Below, in pieces: positions 1 to 6,096 of a stretch of DNA of 6,773 nucleotides. The stretch's first letter is position 1. Every line of letters begins with the position of its first letter. The notes beneath the pieces are model-generated. The model was not told the origin of the DNA, ran no database searches, and was given only the letters and a program-made list of their open reading frames with translations. This DNA comes from Deltaproteobacteria bacterium (GTDB lineage Bacteria > Myxococcota_A > UBA796), in contig PALY01000012.1 in the NCBI GenBank assembly GCA_002707085.1, positions 1,752 to 8,524 of the forward strand. Direction: 5' to 3'. A program made the position numbers and the translations under genes.

Positions 1-1302
1 AAAGACCGTGGTGAGGATCACGACACGAACCAGCCAATCTATGGATGTGCCCACCCAGATTCCATACAGTCCCATCTCAAAATGGAATGCAAGCGCCCAA
101 CATAAAGCCAGACGGATGACGCCGGGTCCAATGAACGCAGCAAACATGGGCGTTCGGGTGTCACCGGCTCCTCGAAGTCCGCCAGCCATGGCTTCATACA
201 TGGCCATTAGTGGCTGCACCCAGGCCGCAAGGCGAAGACACGGAATTCCGATGGCGATGATTTCAGGGTCGGATGTAAAGCATCGGAGGAGTGCTTCTGG
301 GAAAAACCAAAAAAGCATGCCGGTGGTTCCGAGTACAGCGACTCCCAATCCGGCAGATATCCACCCTGCGGCTGCGGCCTGTTCTGGCTCATTGGCGCCC
401 ATCTTTTGTGCGACCATCGATGCCGATGCGACCGAGAAAGCGTGAGCAACAATAAAGCCGAGAGACTCAATGGCAATAAGGGCTTGGTTTGCGGCCATTG
501 ATATTTTGCCGAGATGTCCAACATACGCTGCAAACATGACAAAGGCTGTGTGGAATACGATTTTCTCGCCAAATGCTGGTCCTGACAGTTTTAGTACCGG
601 ACGCAATGCTTTCAAGGATGGTGGACTGTACGGCCGAAGTGTGGAGTTTCCGGTTCGACCCCACAATGCAGCAAGTACCAGAATGCTACCGATGACAAGT
701 GCAGCCAAAGAGCCGATTCCTGCACCCAGGATACCCAGTTCAGGAAAGGGGCCATGACCCCAAAGCAGCGTCCAGCTGATCAATAAATTGCTGAGGCCCG
801 TGATGGCAGAAATCCACATGGGTGTCTTTGTGTCGCCATCCGCTTGGAGTGCAGTGACTCCACAAACTTGAATGAGGTTGAATGGGACAGCAAGGAATGT
901 TGCGCCCATGTACTGGACAGCCATTTTTTGCGCTTCAAGAGAACCAGAACCCGATGCCAATATGTCTGCAAACCATGGACGTAGACCAATACCAACACAG
1001 GTGACCGCAACGCCAACGACGAGGCTGAGGACAAGTACACTTGATAATGTTTCTCGAACTCTCTGAGGGTCTTTTGCGCCCACAGACCTGCCGATGACGG
1101 CCATCGTGCCTGCACTGAATGCATTGAAGACACTGAAAATCGACCACATCAAGGGACCCGATATCTGCATCGAGGCGAGTCCTGTGTCGCTGTACTGCCC
1201 AATCAATAAACGGTCCGTGAAAAACACGACGGTAATGACGAGTCCTTGGAGGATGACAGGGACGACAAGACGCCACACCTCACCAATCAAGTTTCGATTC
1301 AT
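1..1302 (-). CDS. MATE-family multidrug/cation efflux transporter, C-terminus cut by window edge
   Basis: Reading the minus strand from the ATG at 1302 gives 434 codons with no stop before the window edge. The product is very hydrophobic. It carries the MATE signature twice, as expected for the two six-helix halves: DGDTKTPM at residues 155-162 and GAGDTRTPM at 378-386. The first helix has VVPVILQG followed by FFTDRLLIG (D30), like the start of NorM-type proteins. Members of the family are inner-membrane antiporters that export drugs or metabolites in exchange for Na+ or H+; the substrate cannot be read here. Usual length is about 450 residues, so only the last helix or tail is missing. GGAG on the minus strand (1309-1312) lies 6 nt before the ATG and supports this start. 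The gene is divergent from the lipoprotein gene at 1382. Family assignment is firm; subfamily (NorM, DinF or other) is not. Confidence 0.93.
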   Translation of the reverse strand, partial: MNRNLIGEVWRLVVPVILQGLVITVVFFTDRLLIGQYSDTGLASMQISGPLMWSIFSVFNAFSAGTMAVIGRSVGAKDPQRVRETLSSVLVLSLVVGVAVTCVGIGLRPWFADILASGSGSLEAQKMAVQYMGATFLAVPFNLIQVCGVTALQADGDTKTPMWISAITGLSNLLISWTLLWGHGPFPELGILGAGIGSLAALVIGSILVLAALWGRTGNSTLRPYSPPSLKALRPVLKLSGPAFGEKIVFHTAFVMFAAYVGHLGKISMAANQALIAIESLGFIVAHAFSVASASMVAQKMGANEPEQAAAAGWISAGLGVAVLGTTGMLFWFFPEALLRCFTSDPEIIAIGIPCLRLAAWVQPLMAMYEAMAGGLRGAGDTRTPMFAAFIGPGVIRLALCWALAFHFEMGLYGIWVGTSIDWLVRVVILTTVF

Positions 1303-1381
1303 CCACGGCTCCAAGTTGAGTCATTCCTAACCCGAGTTAAGAGCGCGATACTTCGCTGAAATGATGTGAAAGGGAGGAATA
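1303..1381. promoter_or_regulatory. Divergent intergenic region between the MATE gene and the OB/lamin-tail lipoprotein gene
   Basis: This 79-bp gap must carry the start signals of both flanking genes. It contains the minus-strand GGAG of the transporter (1309-1312) and the plus-strand AGGGAGGAA (1371-1379), whose GG ends 4 nt before the ATG at 1382. I looked for sigma70-type boxes on the plus strand. TTGAGT at 1316-1321 and GATACT at 1347-1352 are present but 25 bp apart, too far to form a convincing pair. The promoter role is inferred from gene orientation only. Confidence 0.45.
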
Positions 1382-2860
1382 ATGAAGACGAATACTTTGG
1401 TGCTAATTTCAGCACTTTCTTGCTTGGGTATGTTTGGATGCTCTGATGATGGAGCGAAAGACGATACAGGAACCAGTGCGGATGCGGATGCGGATGCGGA
1501 TGCGGATGCGGATGCGGATGCCGATGCCGATTCGGATGCCGATTCGGATGCCGATTCGGATGCCGATGCTGACGATACGGGTGAAACGGATGCCGATGGC
1601 GACGATACTGGTGATGCGGATGCGGATGCGGATGCGGACGACACCGGTGAAGCCGATGCCGATGCCGATGCCGATGCCGATGCCGATGCAGATGCCGACG
1701 CCGATGCCGATGCCGATGCCGATGCCGACGTTGACATGGAGTCTGTGTACGCAATTCAGTCTGGAGTAATTGCTGATGGCGAGGCAGTGACTGTTACAAA
1801 CGTTGTTGTCACTGCGGATTCAAAAATTGGTTCATCGACTCAAGGGTTTTGGGTCCAAGATGCAGGCGGGGGAGCCTACTCGGGCATCCGCGTCTATGTG
1901 AATGATGCCACCGATATCGGTATCTCTACGGGTGATGTAGTGAGCATTACCGGTTCTGTACTGGAGTACTATGACCTCACAGAAATCGAAGTCGATACTG
2001 TAGATGGCATTGTTCACGCTGAAAGTACTGCAACACCAACGGTCGACCTGCTCGACGAAACAACGATTTCCGACTGGGAACCCTACGAGGGTTGTTTGGT
2101 TCGCTTTGAAGATGTCACAGTTCTCTCCGATGTGGATGGGTACGGTGAGTGCGAGACGGACATTGGCATCGCTCTTGATGACATGATGTTCGATTTCAGC
2201 GACACCGTTGGTATCGATGATTCCTTCACGGCGGTCACGGGATTGCTGCACTACACCTATGGTGCGTACAAGTTGGAGCCACGGAGCTGGGATGATTTGG
2301 AAGGCTTTACGGATGTAGTGCCTCCTCCTCCGGTTTGTACCACGGACTTGTGTGTGGGCGACCTGGTCGCGGGAGACCTTGTCATTACCGAGATCATGTT
2401 CAATCCTGCTGAAGGTGCTGACTCTGGAAATGAATGGCTTGAGATCTACAATGCTGCAACGGGAACGGTGAACCTGAACGGGTTGACGGTTGCTGAAGGT
2501 GACGGTGGAACAGGTGAGCTGGAAACGGATGTCCTTGTAGCCCCCGGAGAACGTGTGGTGTTGGCCATTAGCGATGGTGAAGGCTGGACCAGCGGATTTA
2601 CCGCCGATGGCTTTTACGGTTCTGTGAACTTTGGGAACAGTGGGGATGTCATCAGTGTACAGGTGGATGGTCTCGTCATCGATGAGGCGGCTGACTATGC
2701 AGATGCTGGCATCGGCAGTGGACACTCCTTCACGTTGGCCCCAGGTTCAGAGGATGCAGTATCCAATGATGATGTGACTGCATGGTGCGAGAGTACGACA
2801 GCCATCGGCTCTACGGCTGATTATGGCACCCCGGGTGCTGTTGGTGATGCCTGCGAATAG
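1382..2860 (+). CDS. Predicted lipoprotein with Asp-Ala repeat spacer, OB-fold-like domain and C-terminal lamin-tail domain
   Basis: The 492-residue product starts with a short lipoprotein signal (K2, hydrophobic 6-19, then FGC with the candidate lipidated Cys20; the lipobox MFGC is slightly non-canonical). Residues 33-117 are almost pure Asp-Ala/Ser punctuated by DDTG motifs, a probable extended spacer. Residues about 122-310 (from VYAIQSG, with GFWVQD and [10 protein letters not shown]) resemble the OB-fold module found beside extracellular nucleases. A PPPP hinge lies at 314-317. From 331 a lamin-tail domain is recognisable by [12 protein letters not shown] and NEWLEIYN (350-357), ending in [12 protein letters not shown]. 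No nuclease catalytic domain is present, so an adhesive or scaffolding role outside the cell is inference. AGGGAGGAA just upstream supports the ATG, and an intrinsic terminator follows the stop by 20 bp. The gene probably forms its own transcription unit. Lipoprotein and lamin-tail calls are good; the OB-fold call is moderate. Confidence 0.85.
   Translation: MKTNTLVLISALSCLGMFGCSDDGAKDDTGTSADADADADADADADADADSDADSDADSDADADDTGETDADGDDTGDADADADADDTGEADADADADADADADADADADADADADVDMESVYAIQSGVIADGEAVTVTNVVVTADSKIGSSTQGFWVQDAGGGAYSGIRVYVNDATDIGISTGDVVSITGSVLEYYDLTEIEVDTVDGIVHAESTATPTVDLLDETTISDWEPYEGCLVRFEDVTVLSDVDGYGECETDIGIALDDMMFDFSDTVGIDDSFTAVTGLLHYTYGAYKLEPRSWDDLEGFTDVVPPPPVCTTDLCVGDLVAGDLVITEIMFNPAEGADSGNEWLEIYNAATGTVNLNGLTVAEGDGGTGELETDVLVAPGERVVLAISDGEGWTSGFTADGFYGSVNFGNSGDVISVQVDGLVIDEAADYADAGIGSGHSFTLAPGSEDAVSNDDVTAWCESTTAIGSTADYGTPGAVGDACE
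1478..1732 (+). repeat. In-frame hexanucleotide (GATGCG/GATGCC) repeat tract encoding Asp-Ala spacer
   Basis: The tract is built from GAT/GAC + GCG/GCC codon pairs, giving Asp-Ala over residues 33-117. The first part uses mainly GCG and the last part mainly GCC. Between them is a 12-bp higher-order unit, GATTCGGATGCC, present three times in a row at 1529-1540, 1541-1552 and 1553-1564. GACGATACG-type codons (DDTG) break the tract into blocks. Because the unit is 6 bp, copy-number change by replication slippage would alter spacer length without shifting the frame. Confidence 0.95.
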
Positions 2861-2880
2861 CCAGTGTCACGACAAGAAAG

Positions 2881-2915
2881 ATGCCGGCCACGAAAGTGGT
2901 CGGCATTTTTGTTTT
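2881..2915 (+). terminator. Strong Rho-independent terminator after the lipoprotein gene
   Basis: ATGCCGGCCAC (2881-2891) pairs with GTGGTCGGCAT (2896-2906) over 11 bp with one G-U pair, closed by a GAAA tetraloop (2892-2895). A T-rich run, TTTTGTTTT, follows at 2907-2915. It begins 20 bp after the stop at 2860, so it ends the lipoprotein transcript and separates it from the phosphatase gene. Confidence 0.93.
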
Positions 2916-2927
2916 GGTGTGCAGGAA

Positions 2928-2972
2928 ATGTTGGGGTGGTGATGCGCGTGGTGTATGTTGGGGTGGCGATGC
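2928..2972 (+). repeat. Two 18-bp direct repeats upstream of the phosphatase gene
   Basis: ATGTTGGGGTGGTGATGC (2928-2945) recurs as ATGTTGGGGTGGCGATGC (2955-2972), 17 of 18 bases identical, with a period of 27 bp. The pair lies between the terminator and the phosphatase gene. It could be a tandem regulator-binding site or simply a local duplication; neither a promoter nor a protein is evident from it. Confidence 0.75.
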
Positions 2973-3007
2973 TCGTTGGACAATCTTCCTCCTTTTTCGT
3001 TGCCTAA

Positions 3008-4093
3008 GTGGGTTCTACATCCGTGCTGCTACCAATCTTTCTCTTGATGTCTTGCGCGCCGAAGCCTTTGCCTCCGCCTCCAGTGGCCCCTGCGATGGGG
3101 GTCGTGATTCGAGAGAGAGGCGATTTGGCTTCGTTTCCCGGGCCGGACCAACGGATTTCCCGAATCGCTTTTGGTTCATGTGCGGATCAGAAGGCTCCGA
3201 TGCCCATTTTTTCGGCGTTGCTGGCTTCTGAACCTGAACTGTTCGTGTTCTTGGGTGACAATGTTTACGGAGATGCAAAGGCAGGACAAGCCAGTCTTCC
3301 AGAATTGAGAACGGCGTACGCTACATTGGCACAGCATGCTGATTTTCAAACCGTGATTCAATCAGTACCGATATTGTCTGTTTGGGATGACCACGACTTT
3401 GCAGACAATGATGGTGGCCGGACTTTTGCTTACAAAGAGACCGCAGAAGATTTGTTTGAGCAGTTTTGGGCCGATTCTCCAACCGATTCCCGGAGTGAGA
3501 GGCCAGGCGTGTATTCTTCATGGACATTTGGTCCTGATGGAGAGCGAGTTCAGTTTCTGTTGCTCGACACCCGTTTCTTTCGCAGTGAGCTGACCCGCAA
3601 GCGTAAGGGCCAGTTCATGAAGCCGGGTCGGTACGTGGAGTCCAAGGCGGATGAACAAGACATGCTCGGTGACCAGCAGTGGCAGTGGTTGGAGTCACAG
3701 TTGAATCAGCCAGCGGATCTACGAATTGTGGTCAGCAGCATTCAGGTGTTGGCTGAAAAACACGGATGGGAACGCTGGGGCCTGTTGCCGACGGAGAGAA
3801 CACGACTCTTAGAACTTCTGCATGCCAAAGAAAACGTGGTCATCGTGAGCGGGGATAGGCATTGGGCAAGTACATACAGAGATGAAACAGGTCTCACTGA
3901 AATGACCACCAGTGCCATCAATCGTCCTTCGATGCACCGGTTTACTGAAACGGGGCCGTTGCAATTTACTCAGCCCTATGTGGACCCCAACTATGGAGAA
4001 ATCACAATCGACTGGGAAAGTCGCATAATTCAAATGCGCATTCTCGATGTTTCCGGCAACAGCGTGGTCCAAGTACCGATCAAGTTGAAGTAG
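3008..4093 (+). CDS. PhoD-like metallophosphatase, probable lipoprotein
   Basis: The 361-residue product carries the ordered blocks of the PhoD/alkaline phosphatase D family: FGSCAD (C58), FLGDNVYGD (D84, N85, D89), VWDDHDFADND (D127, D128, H129, D130), LLLDTRFFR (D187) and SGDRHWA (D283, H285). These fit metal ligands and active-site residues of a metal-dependent phosphomonoesterase or diesterase. It is shorter than Bacillus PhoD and lacks that protein's N-terminal domain and Tat signal. Instead LLMSC (lipobox, Cys16) followed by a Pro-rich linker suggests a lipid-anchored enzyme scavenging phosphate outside the inner membrane. The first possible start is GTG 3008, directly after an in-frame TAA. 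There is no clear Shine-Dalgarno sequence, and the signal segment has no Lys or Arg, so the exact start (GTG 3008 or GTG 3023) is unsettled. The family call is firm; substrate and anchoring are inferred. Confidence 0.9.
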   Translation: MGSTSVLLPIFLLMSCAPKPLPPPPVAPAMGVVIRERGDLASFPGPDQRISRIAFGSCADQKAPMPIFSALLASEPELFVFLGDNVYGDAKAGQASLPELRTAYATLAQHADFQTVIQSVPILSVWDDHDFADNDGGRTFAYKETAEDLFEQFWADSPTDSRSERPGVYSSWTFGPDGERVQFLLLDTRFFRSELTRKRKGQFMKPGRYVESKADEQDMLGDQQWQWLESQLNQPADLRIVVSSIQVLAEKHGWERWGLLPTERTRLLELLHAKENVVIVSGDRHWASTYRDETGLTEMTTSAINRPSMHRFTETGPLQFTQPYVDPNYGEITIDWESRIIQMRILDVSGNSVVQVPIKLK

Positions 4094-4110
4094 ATCTTTA
4101 CTCGGTACCT
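4071..4110. repeat. Inverted repeat spanning the two convergent stop codons
   Basis: AAGTACCGA (4071-4079) and TCGGTACCT (4102-4110) form a stem with seven perfect inner pairs (GTACCGA with TCGGTAC), one mismatch and an outer A-T pair. The 22-nt loop holds the stops of both the phosphatase and the MopE-type gene, which are only 4 bp apart. No T-run follows on either strand, so this is not a standard intrinsic terminator; a role in convergent 3'-end formation is only possible. Confidence 0.45.
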
Positions 4111-5987
4111 TCTCCCGGGTCCTCTTCAGACCCACCGCCACCGCCACCGCCACCGCCATCGTCACCGGAACCGCCGGAGTCGCAATCAGAGTAGGTTCGG
4201 GACATCCAGTGTGACCAAAGGTCCGCACAGAAATCGGCGCCATGATCGTCCCAGTTGTCTTCAGCATTTGCGGCTGAACTGCCGATGGTCATGACAAACG
4301 CGGCTTCTGTGGGTTCGCTATCGGTGGTATTGGTCCATGAGAATCCGAGCATCATGTCATCGGTAATACCGTCTGGATCACACAATATATCGTCATGGCT
4401 AGGCATTAAAAAAGTACCGAACCCTGCTGACATTCCTGCGGAAGAACAAGAACCCCAGCCTACAGTCCAGTCGCTGGATGGACCCGATGCAGATGTGTAC
4501 GGAGAACCAAATTCATGCGAAAAGACTGTGTCTAACGTTCCGTACTCGTCGTAATCCATATCTGGATCCATGAACCGTTGAATCTTCAAATCAAGGCTGG
4601 TCCACCAACTGTGGGACATGCTGTAGTGAACCAACATGGTTTCACCGGATTCGTTCCACAGTTCCGTTCTGGTGATGTAGATGGAAAAGCCCCCTGGGAT
4701 GTCGCGCCCTATGTGGACTGCGAATTCGTGTACTGCACCAATGACATCACCCATGCGAACTTCAGTTGCACACTCCAAAGTAAAGTCGCTTTCAACCGGC
4801 CCGTATCCGCCGGTAAAATAAAGGGAATCAAAGGATAAAGTCATCATATCAACAGGAGTGCCGGGCAGGACGACCTCTGCCCATGACCACCCAGAACCAC
4901 CTCTCTCAATGGGACGGATTTTCAGACCGGATCCAATGTCGTTGTCATACCAGAACCCATCGGCTCCGTAGTTGATGCTGATGTGGTCTCCGGCAACATT
5001 CAATGCGCCGGCGGCGTCTGTACAACTCACCAGTGGAAGAACGTCTTGAGGCTCGAGGTCTGTGCATGCGGTCCAATCGGAACTTTCACCTCCACAGTCT
5101 GCATCGATTCCGTCGCCACAGTAATCTTCTGCGCCTGGATGGATGCTTGGGTCGGAGTCATCACAATCACCCGTGACTTCTGTGACTCCGTAATGTCCCC
5201 AACATCCTGTCATAGAAAATGCGTCCCCGTAGCCATCATAGTCGGCATCTGTATACCAATCGGTGGGTCCACCAACACTGGGGTCATCGTCATCACAATC
5301 GGATGAACTGGTCACATAGTCGGGGGGTGGTTCACAGGTAGTGACGGGGTAAGCAGCATCTCCTTCACCATCGCCGTCAGCGTCTCGGTAATAGATGGAG
5401 ATGGTGGCATCGGGGTCGAATGCTTCGGTCAGTCCGTCACAATCGTTGTCGATTCCGTCGCAGACTTCAGGAGCCTCTGGGTATACGGCCGCATCGAAGT
5501 CATCACAGTCGGTTTTATTGAAGACCCAACCGTCGATCTCTTCACACACCCATTGGGTCACATCGATATCCCCGTAGCCATCATCGTCGTTATCGAACCA
5601 GACTTGAACTGCGTCGGTCACAGAACTGTCTTCGGCATCTACAGCAAGATCACAGTCATTGTCGATACCGTCACATACCTCGGCAGCTTCTGGATGGATG
5701 TCTGCATTGGTATCATCGCAGTCTCCCTCAGTGACTGTAAAACCATCGCCGTCATTGTCCGTATCCGCATCTGTATCCGCATCTGCATCTGCATCTGCAT
5801 CCGCATCTGCATCCGCGTCAGCATCTGAATCATTGTTTGGCTCGGCATCTGTATCTGCATCTGCATCCGCATCCGCGTCGGCGTCGGCATCTTCCGACAC
5901 CCCACCGTCCCTTAGGCTCTTGTCTTCCGGTAGTTCATTGTTGCAGCCAAACAAAAGGGCGGAGATTATGATCAAATTCTTGGACAT
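4098..5987 (-). CDS. Predicted lipoprotein with MopE-type metal-binding repeats and an unassigned C-terminal domain
   Basis: I place the start at the minus-strand ATG 5987, giving 629 residues that begin MSKNLIIISALLFGC, a good lipoprotein signal with Cys15. GGAG lies 11 nt upstream. The frame stays open further upstream, but that part lacks signal features and overlaps the divergent gene. Residues 33-76 are an Asp-Ala/Thr spacer. Residues 77-311 hold four MopE-type units (DxDxDGxGD ... DCDD ... CDGIDNDC), known from MopE-related surface proteins and probably binding divalent metals. Unit 3 (about 201-244) lacks its CDGIDNDC half and unit 4 has a variant, CGDGIDADC. Residues about 312-600 are a Trp-, Gly- and Asp-rich, apparently beta-rich domain that I do not recognise. 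The tail is acidic with nine consecutive Gly (611-619). No C-terminal sorting segment is visible. It is convergent with the phosphatase gene. The repeat call is firm; the function is unknown. Confidence 0.85.
   Translation of the reverse strand: MSKNLIIISALLFGCNNELPEDKSLRDGGVSEDADADADADADADTDAEPNNDSDADADADADADADADADTDADTDNDGDGFTVTEGDCDDTNADIHPEAAEVCDGIDNDCDLAVDAEDSSVTDAVQVWFDNDDDGYGDIDVTQWVCEEIDGWVFNKTDCDDFDAAVYPEAPEVCDGIDNDCDGLTEAFDPDATISIYYRDADGDGEGDAAYPVTTCEPPPDYVTSSSDCDDDDPSVGGPTDWYTDADYDGYGDAFSMTGCWGHYGVTEVTGDCDDSDPSIHPGAEDYCGDGIDADCGGESSDWTACTDLEPQDVLPLVSCTDAAGALNVAGDHISINYGADGFWYDNDIGSGLKIRPIERGGSGWSWAEVVLPGTPVDMMTLSFDSLYFTGGYGPVESDFTLECATEVRMGDVIGAVHEFAVHIGRDIPGGFSIYITRTELWNESGETMLVHYSMSHSWWTSLDLKIQRFMDPDMDYDEYGTLDTVFSHEFGSPYTSASGPSSDWTVGWGSCSSAGMSAGFGTFLMPSHDDILCDPDGITDDMMLGFSWTNTTDSEPTEAAFVMTIGSSAANAEDNWDDHGADFCADLWSHWMSRTYSDCDSGGSGDDGGGGGGGGGSEEDPGEGTE
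4131..4157 (-). repeat. GGCGGT repeat encoding nine consecutive glycines
   Basis: On the minus strand, four GGC-GGT codon pairs followed by GGG encode Gly611-Gly619 of the MopE-type lipoprotein, close to its C-terminus. The plus strand reads as a CCACCG-type microsatellite. It lies within an acidic Ser/Gly/Asp/Glu tail that looks disordered and flexible. Confidence 0.9.
5058..5759 (-). repeat. Four MopE-type metal-binding repeat units within the lipoprotein
   Basis: Residues 77-310 contain four units. Unit 1 has DNDGDGF, GDCDD (88-92) and CDGIDNDC (105-112). Unit 2 has DNDDDGYGD, DCDD (160-163) and CDGIDNDC (176-183). Unit 3 has DADGDGEGD and DCDD (230-233) but no CDGIDNDC, and runs straight into the next. 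Unit 4 has DADYDGYGD, DCDD (274-277) and CGDGIDADC (290-298). The spacing pattern matches the MopE-associated repeat of Gram-negative surface proteins; metal binding is inferred from that family. Confidence 0.88.
5760..5891 (-). repeat. Asp-Ala hexanucleotide repeat tract in the MopE-type lipoprotein
   Basis: The minus strand encodes residues 33-76 as Asp-Ala and Asp-Thr pairs in two blocks: six Asp-Ala pairs, then, after a short AEPNND interruption, eight more. The codons are mainly GAT with GCA or GCG, unlike the GCG/GCC pattern of the tract at 1478-1732. The same kind of spacer therefore uses different codons in the two genes. Confidence 0.93.
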
Positions 5988-6016
5988 AAATGGGCTGACT
6001 CCGATTAGAAAAGGAA

Positions 6017-6050
6017 GCATACCCGAGGAATGACTGATTTGCAGGTATGC
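6017..6050. repeat. Perfect 7-bp inverted repeat in the divergent intergenic region
   Basis: GCATACC (6017-6023) is the exact reverse complement of GGTATGC (6044-6050), with 20 bp between. The half-site centres are 27 bp apart, close to two and a half helical turns. It sits centrally between two divergent starts and may be an operator. A chance match of this size in a short region is also possible. Confidence 0.4.
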
Positions 6051-6054
6051 GGAG

Positions 6055-6071
6055 TGCCAAGAGAAGTGGCA
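6055..6071. repeat. Short inverted repeat TGCCA-N7-TGGCA
   Basis: TGCCA (6055-6059) and TGGCA (6067-6071) form a 5-bp inverted repeat with a 7-nt centre. It overlaps the CATAAT candidate -10 box (6070-6075) and lies just upstream of the ribosome binding site of the plus gene. It is short, so an operator role is speculative. Confidence 0.3.
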
Positions 6072-6085
6072 TAATCCCATAGTGA

Positions 6086-6090
6086 AGGAG
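6086..6090 (+). promoter_or_regulatory. Ribosome binding site that fixes a TTG start
   Basis: AGGAG at 6086-6090 is followed by 6 nt and then TTG at 6097-6099. The six spacer bases are TGA-TAG, two stops in the same frame, so translation in this frame cannot start earlier. The next ATG in frame (6121) has no comparable site upstream and would remove most of the signal peptide. Confidence 0.8.
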
Positions 6091-6096
6091 TGATAG

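Larger units (their letters stand above)
5988..6096. promoter_or_regulatory. Divergent intergenic region between the MopE-type and propeller-repeat lipoprotein genes
   Basis: This 109-bp gap separates two divergent lipoprotein genes and should carry both promoters. It contains two inverted repeats (6017-6050 and 6055-6071). A CATAAT at 6070-6075 looks like a sigma70 -10 box for the plus gene, but the nearest -35 candidate (TTGCAG, 6039-6044) is 25 bp away. No sigma54-type pair with correct spacing was found. The regulatory role is inferred from orientation and the repeats. Confidence 0.45.

Noticed and set aside
1478..1732. CRISPR-like array
   Set aside because: The repeats are a continuous 6-bp coding microsatellite with no unique spacers.
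1299..1754. Minus-strand open frames rich in His-Arg or Ser-Ala across the Asp-Ala tract
   Set aside because: They are mirror readings of the GATGCN hexanucleotide repeat, which lacks stops in all frames. The plus frame has a ribosome site, signal peptide and recognisable domains.
1832..2725. A 297-residue open frame on the minus strand opposite the OB-fold/lamin-tail gene
   Set aside because: It has no recognisable domain, signal or ribosome site, and lies wholly opposite a well-supported gene.
2881..3231. A 116-residue plus-strand open frame starting in the terminator
   Set aside because: Its ATG is the first base of the terminator stem, it has no ribosome site, and it overlaps the phosphatase gene in another frame.
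5639..6033. Other-frame open frames (Met-Gln/Arg or Ser-Ala rich) across the second Asp-Ala tract
   Set aside because: They are the same artefact of a hexanucleotide repeat; the minus-strand MopE frame explains the region.
6043..6067. Sigma54-type -24/-12 promoter on the minus strand (TTGGCAC ... TGCA)
   Set aside because: There are 14 bp between the GG and GC elements instead of the required 10.
6039..6075. Sigma70 promoter TTGCAG ... CATAAT for the last gene
   Set aside because: The spacing is 25 bp instead of about 17, so the pair is not a convincing promoter; only the -10-like box is mentioned.
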